A stretch of DNA of 64,000 nt, taken from Sapria himalayana (taxonomy: Eukaryota; Streptophyta; Magnoliopsida; Malpighiales; Rafflesiaceae). Every line of letters begins with the position of its first letter. The stretch's first letter is position 1. The stretch covers positions 62,001 to 126,000 of the forward strand of contig JAREIK010002029.1 in NCBI GenBank assembly GCA_029783825.1, given 5' to 3'. The notes under the pieces are model-generated. The model was not told the origin of the DNA. It was given only the letters and a program-made list of their open reading frames with translations, and did no database searches. Below, one piece after another: positions 53,401 to 64,000 of this stretch. Both the position numbers and the translations under genes were made by a program.

Positions 53401-56400
53401 GATATAAATTAAAATATAAATGCAAAATCTAAATAATACAAAATCAAAATAAAATATTTTACTAAATAATAAATTTTTTTTAAAAAAATTGTGCCTATTT
53501 TTATAAGCTTATATTTTTTTTGATGAAATATAAATTATTTAAAGTATATCTGTCTCACTAATAATTTATTTTGTAATTAATATTTCTATAAAAATAAACT
53601 AATAAATAATTAAAATAAAAATGTAAATTTATACTGAATAAAAATTAAAATGAGATTTATGATTTATTATTAATGTACACATGTTTAATGGTTTAAGTAT
53701 TTGGAAGTTTTGTCGTTTAAAAGTTTAGAAATTTATGTTTTTAGGCATTTAGTGGTTTATAGGTTCTATTTAATCAATAAAATAACAAAAAAATATTTGA
53801 AATTTTTTCTCATTTTCATAGGTTATAACCTTTGAGAATATAATAATATTTAAAATTTTTTGAAATGTGAATACAATATTTTGTTATTTTAATATTAATA
53901 ATTATATATCATATAAATTCAACATAAAAAATTTTATTGATAGATAAAATAATAATGATCAAAAATCAAATTAATAAACTATTAATAATAAGATAGATAT
54001 TAATTAAAAAATATTTACAATACCCAAATCAATACAAGATTAAACTATAATAAATTATTGTATAATAATTTTTAATTTTTACTTCTTTTATAAGCGTATA
54101 TTGTTTTTTAATTAAAATAAATTATTGAAATTATATTTGTCATACTCTTAATTTATTTTGTAATAAATATTTTATAAAAATAAACTAATAAATAATTAAA
54201 ATCAATATTTAAAATTATAATAAATAAAATAAAAATTAGATTTATTATTTATTAAGTAGTATATAGCGATTTAATGGTTTATGTATTTAAAAGTTTACTG
54301 ATTTACCTATATATGCATTTAGTGGTTTATATGTTTTATTTAAAAAATAAATTAACAATAAATTTATTTTTATTATTTTTTGATATTTTCAAAGGTTATA
54401 AACGTTTGAAAAGTCATTAAATTTTAAATTTTTTTCTAAAGTGATTACAATCTTTAGTTATAATAATCATTATATTTATATATCATATAAATTCAATATA
54501 AACAATTTTATTGATAAATATTCTAATAATTATCAAAAAATAAATATATAATATATTATTTATAAGATAGATATCAATTAAAATATAATTACAAAACCTA
54601 AAATGATTTAGAAACAAAGCAAAATATATTACTATATAATAATTTTTTGTTTTGAATTTTTTTTTCTTTAAAAAAGTTTTTGTATATTTTTTTGATTAAA
54701 AATAATTTATATAAATTATATTTGTATAACTCATAATTTATTCAGTAATTAATATATTTATAAAAATAAACAAATAAATAATTAAAATTAATATTTAAAA
54801 TTATAATGAAAAAAAAGTGATTTTTTATTTATTATTTAGGTATACTAGTTTAATTTAAATTAGATATTTCACATTAATAATTTATATTGTAATTAATATT
54901 TCTATAAAAATAAACAGATAAATATTTAAAATAAAAATTTAAAATTATACTGAATAAAATTTAAAATGAGATTTATGATTTATTATTACTATATACCAGT
55001 TTAATGGATTAAGTATTTAGTGGTTTGTTCATTTAGGATTTTAGCGATTTATGTTTTCAGATTTTAGTGGTTTATACGTTTTATTAAAAAAAATAAATTA
55101 TCAAAAAAAAAATTTTATAATTTTTTATAATTTTCATAGGTAATAACCTTTGAAAATATAATAATATTTAAAATTTTTTGAAATGTGAATACAATACTTA
55201 GTTATAATAATATTAATTTATATATTATATAAATTCAATATAAACAATTTTATTGATATATATTATAATAATGATCAAAATTAAATTTATAAACTATTGA
55301 TATTAAGATAGATAATAATTAAAAAATAATTACAAAACCCAAATTGATTCAAAATTATATTAAAATATATATCTGGATAACAATTTTTAATTTTTAAAAT
55401 TTTACTTCTTTTATAAGTATATATATTTTTTAAATTATATTTGTCGCACTCATAATTTTTTTTGTATTAAATATTTCTATAAAAATAAACTAATAAATAA
55501 TTAAAATGAATATTTAAAATTATAATAAATAGAATTAAAAATTAGATTTATTAATTATTAATTAGTATATAGTGGTTTAATGGTTTATGTATTTTGGCAT
55601 TACAGGGTTTAGGAGTTTACTGAATTAACTGTGTACGCATTTAGTGGTTTATAAGTGTTATTTATATAAAAATATCAAAAAATTTATTTTTTTTATTTTT
55701 TGATATTTTCAAAGTTTATAGCCTTTGAAAATATAATAATTTTTAAATTTTTTTAATAAGTGAATACTATATTTTGTTATAATAATCATTATATTTATAT
55801 ATCATATAAATTCAATATAATATTTTTATTGATAAATATTTTAATAATGATCAAATAATAAATTATAATGAAAAAAATAATATTGAGATTTATTATTTAT
55901 TATTTAGGGTATACCAGTTTAAAATGATTATCTATTTAGGGTTTTCGATATTTAGGAGTATTCTATTTAAGGATTTAGGCATTTAGTGGTTTATAGAATT
56001 TATTTAAACACTAAAATAAAAAAATAATTATTTTTGTTATTTTTTCACATCTTCAAAGGTTATAACCTTTTAAAATATAATAATTTTAAAATTTTTTTTA
56101 AATGTGAATAAAATATTTATTAATAATAATCATTAAAATTATATATAATATAAACTAATTATAATTAATTTTATTGATATATATGATATTAATTATCAAA
56201 ATATAAATTAATAAACTATTATTAATATAATAGATATAAATTCAATATAAATAATTTTAATGACAGATATTATAATAATGATCAAAAATTAAATTAATAA
56301 ACTATTATTAATAATATAAATATTAATTAAAAAATATTTACATTACACGAAATGATTCAAAATCAAATAAAATTATATTACTAAATAATAATATTTAATT

Positions 56401-58546
56401 TTTAAATTTTTCCATCTTTTTATAAGCTTATATATTTTTTATGATTAAAAATAAATTATTTAAATATTATATGTTTCACCCGAAATTTATTTCGTAATAA
56501 TTTTTCTAAAAAATTAAAATATAAATAATTTTTAAATTTTTTTCAAAAGTGAATACAATATTTATTTATAATAATCATAATAATTATATATCATATAAAT
56601 TCAATATAAACATTTTTATTCAAAGATATTCTAATAATTATCAAAAAATAAATTAAAAATATATTATGAATAAGATTGATATTACTTAAAATATAATATC
56701 AAAACCTAAAATGATCGAAAAGCAAAGCAAAATATATTACTTAATAATAAATTAATTAATAAACTAGTATTAATAAGAATGCTATAAATTAAAATATAAT
56801 TGTAAAATCTAAAATGATTCAAAATCAAAATAAGATATATTAACAAAAAATAATTTTTTATTTTTAAAATTTTGCCTATTTTTATAAGAACATATATTTT
56901 TAATTATGAAAAATAAATTATTTAAATTATATCGGTCTCACTATAAATTTATTTTGTAATTAATATTTCTATAAAAATAAACTGATAAATAATTAAAATG
57001 AATATTTAAAATTATAATGAATACTAATAAAAATGAGAATTATGATTTATTATTTAGACTATACTAATTTAATGTTTTGAGTATTTATGAGCTTCGTGAA
57101 TTAGAAGTTTAGTCATTTTAGTATTTAGTCATTTATTGGTTTATAGGTTTTATTTAAAAATTAAAATAAAATAAAGTATTTTTGATATTTTTTCTAATTT
57201 TTGAAGATTATAACCTTTGAAAATATAATAATTTTTAATTTTTTTTTGAAAAGTGAATACAATATGAAGTTAATAATCATAATAATTAAATATCATATAA
57301 ATTCGATATAAATTATTTTATTGGTATATATTATAATAATGATCATACAAAAGATTAATAAACAATTATTAATAAGATAAATATTGTTTAAAATATAATT
57401 CAAAAACCTAAAATGATTCAAAATCAAAGTGAAATATTTTCCTAAATATTAATTTTAAATTTTTCCTTCATTTTATAAGATTATATTTTTTTTCGATTAA
57501 AAATAAATTATTTAACTATTATTTGTCTCATTCGAAATTAACTTCGAATTAATTTTTCTAAAAAATTAAACTATAAATAATTAAAATGAATATTTAACAT
57601 TATAATAAATAGAAATATAAATGAGATTTATTATTTAATAAGTAAAATATAGCTATTAAAAGGTTTATGTATTTAAGGCTTTCGGGGTTTATGAGCATAC
57701 TGATTTAAGTAAGTAATCATTTAATGATCTATAGGTTTTATTTAAAAAATAAAATAACAAAAAATTTATTTTAAATATTTTTTCTCATTTTTTAAGGTTA
57801 TAACATTTGAAAATATAATAATGATTCAAAACCTAAAATGATTCAAAAGCAAAGCAAAATATATAACTAAATAATAATTATCTGTTTTTAAATTTTTATT
57901 CTTTTTATAAGCTTATCTATTTTTTGATAAAAAATAATTTTTATAAATTATATTTTTAACTCATAATTTATTTTATAATTAATGCAGATATACAAATAAA
58001 AAACTAATAATCAAAATGATTTTTTTAATTATAATGAAAACAAATAAAAATGAGATTTATTAATTATTATTTAGTGGATACCAGTTTAAAAAATTATCTA
58101 TATTGGGGTCTCGGGATTTGTAGTTTAGCGATTTAAGTGTTTAGGCATTTAGTGGTGTATAGGATTTATTTAAACAATGAAATAAAAAAAAAATTATTTT
58201 TTTTATTTTTTCACATGTTCAAAGGTTATAATCATTGAAAACATAAAAATTATAAAACTTTTTTCAAAAGTGAATACAATATTTAGTTATAATAATTATT
58301 AAATTTATATAATATATAAATTCAATATAAACATTTTTATTGATAAATATTCTAATAATGATCAAAAAATAAATTAATAATCTCTTATTAATAAGATATA
58401 TATCATTTAGAATATAATTACAAATATTAAAATGATTAAGAAGATAAGCAAAATATATTACTATATAATAATTTGTTGTTTTGAAATTTGTTTTTTAAAA
58501 TTTATCTATATTTTTTTTGATCAAAAATAATTTATATACATTATAT

Positions 58547-58826
58547 TTGTTTAACACATAATTTATTTTGTAATTAATATTTATATAAAAATATACAAAT
58601 AAATAATTAAAATGAATATTTAAAATATATTGAAAAAAAAATGAGTTTTATTATTTATTATTTAGGGTATACCGGTTTAATTTAAATTAGATCTATCTAA
58701 CTAATAATTTATTTTGTAATTAATATTTATATAAAAATAAACTGATAAATAATTAAAATAAAAATTTAAAATTAAACTGAATAAAAATTAAAATGAAATT
58801 TATGATTTATTATTAATGTATACCAG
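58547..58826 (+). repeat. Internal partial duplication defining the long unit class
   Basis: The block TAATTTATTTTGTAATTAAT...AATTAAAAT...ATTTATTATTT...GTATACC occurs twice in a row here, starting near 58547 and again near 58689, before the telomere-like tract. This extra copy of about 145 bp explains units of about 745 bp. The same structure recurs in many other units, for example around 27000-27130, 37740-37870 and 47850-48010. Confidence 0.75.
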
Positions 58827-61800
58827 TTTAATTGTTTAAGTATTTAGAGGTTTTGTCATTTAGGAGTTTAGCGATTTGTGTTTATAGACATTTAGTGGTT
58901 TATAGGTTTTATTTAAACAATAAAATAACATAAAAAAAGTTAGTAATTTTTTCTAATTTAAAGAGGTTATAACCTTTAAAAATATAATAATATTTAATAT
59001 TTTTGAAATGTGAATATAATATTTAGTTATAATAATATTAATAAATATATATCATATAAATTCAATATAAACAATTTTATTGATATATATTATAATAATG
59101 ATCAAAAATTAAATTATTAAACTATTAATAATAAGATTGATATTCATTAAAAAATATTTATAAAACCCAAATTGAATCAAAATTAAAGTAAAATATATTA
59201 CTTAATAATAATTTTTAATTTTTAAATTTTTACTTATTTTATTAGCATAAATACATTTATTGATTAAAAATAAATTATTTAAATTCTATTTCTCGCACTC
59301 ATAATTTATTTTGTAATAAATATTTCTTTAGAAATTAACTAATAAATAATTAAAATAAATATTTAAATTATAATAAATACAAATAAAAATTAGATTTTTT
59401 AATTATTAAGTAGTAAATAGCGGTTTAAAGGTTTATGTATTTAGGCATTACGAGATTTTGGAGTTTACTGATATAACTGTGTATGCATTTAGTGGTTATA
59501 GGGTTTATTTAAAAAATAAATAAACAAAATTTTTTTTTTATTATTTTTTGATATTTTCAAAAGTTATAACCTTTGATAATATAATAATTTTTAAATTTTT
59601 TTCAAAAGTGAATTCAATATTTAGTTATAATAATCATTATATTTATATTTCATATAAATTCAATATAAATAATTTTATTGATAAATATTCTAATAATGAT
59701 AATAATATAATTAATAATCTTTTATTAATAAGATAGATATCAATTAAAATATAATTACAATACCTGAAATGATTAAGAAGGAAACCAAAATATATTACTA
59801 TATAATAAATTTTTGTTTTGAAATTTTTTTTTCTTTTTATAAGTTTATCTATATTTTTTTATTAAAAATAATTTATATAAATTAGATCTGTCTAACTCAT
59901 AATTTATATTGTAATTAATATTTAATAAAAATAAACTAATAAATAATTAAAAAGAATATTTTAAATTATAATAAAAAAATAATATTGTGATTTATTATTT
60001 ATTATTTAGGGTATACTAGTTTAAAAGGATTATCTATTTATGGTTTTCAAAATTTCGGAGTCATTGACTTAAGTTTTAGGCATTTAGTAGTTTATAGGAT
60101 TTATTTAAATAATGAAATAACAACAAAATTATTTTTGATATTTTCTCACATTTTTAAAGGTTATAACCTTTGAAAATAAAATAATTTTAAAATTTTTTAA
60201 AAATGTGAATACAATATTTAGTAATAAGAATCATTATAATTATATATAATATAATTATAAATATAAACAATTTTATTGATAGATATGATATCAATTATCA
60301 AAAAATAAATTAATATTCTATTATTAATATGATAGATATAAATTAAAATATAATTGCAAAACCTAAAATTATTCAAAATCAAAGTAAATTTATTACCAAA
60401 TAATAATTTTTGTTTTTTAGTTTTTCCTTCTTTTTATAAGCTTATATTTTTTGTTGATGAAAAATAAATTATTTAAATTATATTTAAGATTTACGAGTTT
60501 AGAGTTTTAAGTATTTAGGGGCTTTTGTGTTTAGGAGTTTATAGATTTAAGTGTTTTGTCATTTAGTTGTCTATAAGTTTTATTTAAACAATGATATAAC
60601 AAAAAATTTATTTTTATTTTTTTTTCTAATTTTTGAAGGTTATAACCTTTGAAAATATAATAATTTTAAATTTTTTTCAAATGTAAATATAATATTTACT
60701 TATAATAATCTTAATAATTATAAGACATTTAAATTAAATATTAGTAATTTTATTGTTAGATATTATAAAATTGATCAAATAATAAATTAATAAACTATTC
60801 TTAATAAGATTGATCGCAATTAAAATATAATTGCAAAACCTATATATAATGATTCAAAATCAAAGTAAAATATATTAATAAATAATAATTTTTTATTTTT
60901 AGATGTTTACTTCTTTTTATAAGCTTATATTTTTTTTTGATTAAAAATAAATTATTAAAATTATAGTTGTCTCGCTCATTATTTATTTTGTAATTAATTT
61001 TTCTATAAAAAATAAACTTATAAATAATTAAAATGAAAATTTAAAATTATAATGAATACAAATTAAAATGAGATTTATGATTTATTATATGTGATATACA
61101 TGTTTAATTGTTTGATTAATTAGAAGTTTTGTCGTTTAGGAGTTTATCAATTTATGTTTTTAGGTATTTAGTGGTTTATAGGTTTTATTTATATAATAAA
61201 AATAAAAAATTTTTTTTAGATTTTTTCTGATTTTCAAAGGTTATAACCTTTGAAAATAAAATAATTTTTAACATTTTTTGAAATGTAAATACTATGTATA
61301 ATTATATTAATCTTAATAATTATATATTATATAAATTCAATATAAACAATTTTAATGAAAGATATTATAATAATGATCAAAAATTAAATTAATAAACTAT
61401 TATTAATAATATAAATATTAATAAAAATATATTTACATAACACAAAATGATTCAAAATCAAATCAAAATATATTACTAAATAATAATATTTAATTTTTAT
61501 AATTTTTCTTCTTTTTATAAGCTTATATTTTTTTTATTAAAATAAATTATTAAAATAATATTTGTCTCACTCGAAATTTATTTTGTAATTAATTTTTCTA
61601 AAAAATTAAACTATAAATAATTAAAATTAATTTTTAAAATTATAATAAATAGAAATAAAAATGAGATTAATTATTTATTAAGTAGTATATAGCTGTTAAA
61701 AGGTTTATGTATTTAGGGGTTTCGGGATATATGAGCTTAATTATTTAAGTAAGTAAACATTTAATGATCTATAGGTTTTATTTAAAAAATGAAATAACAA

Positions 61801-62400
61801 AAAATTTATTTTTTTTTATTTTTTCATTTAAAAGGTTATAACCTTTGAAAATTTAATAATTTTAAAATTTTTTTGAAAAGTGAATACAATATTTAGTCAT
61901 AATAATCATTATATTTATATATCATATAAATTCAATATAAACATTTTTATTTATAAATATTCTAATAATGGTGAAAAAATAAAATAATAATTTATTATTA
62001 ATAAGATAAATACCATTTAAAATATATTTACAAAACCTTAAATGATTCAGAAGCAAAGCAAAATATATTACTATATAATAATTTTTTGTTTTGAAATTTT
62101 TTTTTTCTTTTAAAAAGTTTATCTATATTATTTTGGTGAAAATAATTTATATAAATTATATTTGTGTAACTCATAATTTATTTTGTAATTAATAATTATA
62201 TAAAAATAAAAAAATAAATAATTAAATTTGAATATTTAAAATTAAAATGAAAAAAAATGAGATTTATTCTTTATTATTTAGGATATACCGGTTTAATTTA
62301 AATTAGATCTGCCTCACTAATTATTTATTTTATATTTAATATTTCGATAAAAATAAACTAATAAATAATTAAAATAACAATTAAAATTATACTGAATAAT

Positions 62401-64000
62401 TAAAATAATTTATTTTGTTCCTTTCTCAACTCAAGAATGATTGCTAAAGATCTAACCAAAATAATAGGAGCTTTTACTTTATCTCTATTATGTCTCATCA
62501 TATTTGATGTTGAATCACTGGGCTACAAAGGTAATTTGACTCATGTACGCTAACAGACTAAACCAATGTTGTACCCATATGTGTTGAAATAGCTAGTTGT
62601 TGAGGATGCTATTTATATTGATTATAGTAAATTCTTCTAAAATATCTTTCATGCAGACACTCAAAGCAATTTTTTTAAAACATACTTCTCCTCGAAAAAA
62701 ATAACCACCATGTAGGCTATTAGTACAAACTACCCCTAGGGTGGCTTGAGTAGTGCAAGAAGTATGGGCTCTCATTCAATCAAGAATCAAAAAATTTATT
62801 TTATTGGCATGTCTAAGCCTTTTTTTATATCCTCGTGGATATGAAAAGTATCATTTCTTTCTTTTTATATTAAACGAGTTATGTATACAAGCTCACAATA
62901 CCCAAAAAGGTGTAAATGAATCATATTCAAATGTATAAAAGGTTTTAATCATTGCTAAAAATATTAGTCTTGCATATTGACACTTGAGATCACAAATCAA
63001 AAAAAATGCCATAGTGATATTTCCAATCACAAGAATTTTAGCTATAGAATGTTATAAAGAGTAGTACTCGAGCTTTTACTATTTATAGGGTCATCACTTT
63101 TGCTCTTGAGGAATGTCCAAAGTTACAATCATTCCTAGTGCAATGACTTTGCAATATAAAGATAAAATGCACAAGCTATGGTCATATCCAATACTGTGAC
63201 CAAGAATTATAGTGATTAAATATGTATTCATGATCATTCTTAGAGCCATTACAATATGTTCAACAGAGAGACACAAGTTATGGAATATTCTCATCGATAT
63301 GATTTTATGTTCTAGAGACAAAATATACAATCATGACCATTGCTAATGCTAGAATAATCTAAAGCAAGAAAGAGACTGAATCCATAACTCACCCCTTGAG
63401 GCATGACTTTGTGTTAAATATACAAAAAGATAAATCTGTGACATTCCTAAAAGTTGTGAATTTCATTTTAAATTTAACACTTAGTCATTTGATTATAAAA
63501 CTGCAAAACATGAGATTTAGGATTTAGGGTTTATGGATCAGGGATATAGTTTATGATTTACGGTTTAGGATTTAAAGTTTAGGGTTTATGGTTTTTTTTT
63601 GTTTTTTTTTTGGATAATACTCTTTATTTATCATTTAGGCACACAACTTACAAGAGGCTAAAAAGCTGACTAATTTAGGCCAGCCCACCAAATCTTATGC
63701 ACCTTAATGATTCTATGCATAAAATTCTTAAAAAAACATTATGCCTATGAATTCGAAGCGTACTAATACAACTAAAATCACCTGGCATTCGCGGACTTGA
63801 GAGTTGGCATTGAGTCATTATGCGTAAAGCATCCTTTCCATTCAGATTTGTCCAAGCCTTTTGTAGGAACCTGAATGATGCACCATATTAAAACTATGCA
63901 AATATAAGATTGTGCATGTGTGTGACATGCATCATCAAGCGTTTGCCTATGTCATTGCTATGCAATGGAATACATGTAAAACTGAATACCCATAAATCCA
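62401..64000. other. Complex non-satellite insertion, copy 2 (cut by window end)
   Basis: Closely related to 39036-40573, starting after the same satellite sequence (AATTATACTGAATAATTAAA) about 23.36 kb further on, so insertion and flank were duplicated together. It carries about 50-80 bp absent from copy 1, near 63337-63415 (around ACTCACCCCTTGAGGCATGA), and has many substitutions. Degenerate telomere-like DNA lies at about 63505-63600. The sequence matching the downstream exon-like piece of copy 1 is at about 63770-63880 on the minus strand; the upstream piece is beyond the window. Open frames at 62593-62775, 62753-62938 and 63094-63330 are not supported as genes. Confidence 0.78.

Larger units (their letters stand above)
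44504..62400 (+). repeat. AT-rich satellite array, block 8
   Basis: About 30 plus-oriented units up to the second complex insertion. Dyads recur at the usual spacing, with perfect copies at 47407 and 61231. Many chimeric joints shorten units: near 45465, 46176, 50375, 50765, 52430 (telomere-like tract lost), 52775, 55860, 56230, 56525 and 56750. ATTTATT is mildly expanded at 49768-49795. Open frames at 48785-49030, 49981-50166 and 59548-59736 are repeat sequence. No gene is visible. Confidence 0.87.

Noticed and set aside
62753..62938. Plus-strand open frame starting MQEVWALIQSR
   Set aside because: The matching stretch in copy 1 (about 39392-39575) lacks the start codon and differs mainly by amino-acid changes. 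No family was recognised, so it is treated as non-coding.
1..64000. Plastid or mitochondrial DNA, or a bacterial or phage AT-rich genome
   Set aside because: No organelle genes, rRNA or tRNA are visible. A tandem satellite, an hAT element with a plant-type transposase and intron, and LTR-like insertions all point to a plant nucleus.

Overview
The window looks like nuclear DNA of a flowering plant, from a gene-poor, heterochromatin-like region. The evidence is a degraded hAT transposase of the plant RICESLEEPER-like type, two solo-LTR-like insertions, a plant-style intron, and many short tracts resembling the plant telomere motif TTTAGGG. Species and chromosome position cannot be read from the sequence. 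No intact protein gene, rRNA, tRNA or CRISPR array was found. Nearly all ATG-started open frames are chance products of the very low G+C content.

About 55 kb is one diverged, extremely AT-rich satellite-like repeat. Its unit is usually about 520-600 bp, with a longer form near 745 bp. Read in the orientation of the right-hand part, a unit holds: (a) a 26-bp dyad made of TTTTCAAAGGTTA followed by its reverse complement; (b) about 250 bp of AT-rich core; (c) a block ending in TTATTTATTATTTAGGGTA; (d) a run of degenerate 8-bp telomere-like steps; and (e) an AT linker to the next dyad. The units lie on the minus strand in 1 to about 5.34 kb and in 9.98-15.31 kb, and on the plus strand elsewhere, so there are three head-to-head or tail-to-tail junctions.

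Insertions break the array. A 3,682-bp hAT element (19026-22707) has 16-bp imperfect terminal inverted repeats, an 8-bp target duplication and a multiply frameshifted transposase pseudogene. Two related solo-LTR-like elements (35391-35956 and 43933-44503) sit at the same place in the unit with the same 5-bp duplication, so they were copied together with their surroundings. A more complex, less AT-rich segment (about 39036-41455) recurs at about 62400-64000, where the window ends. It carries degraded telomere-like DNA and, on the minus strand, what may be a fragment of a captured host gene.

The layout suggests a satellite that grew by tandem duplication, inverted several times, was hit by transposons, and then spread those insertions by segmental duplication over 8.5 kb and 23.4 kb. 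There is no operon or pathway to describe. The most interesting signals are the conserved dyad, including one copy changed symmetrically in both arms, and the telomere-like 8-bp minisatellite inside each unit.
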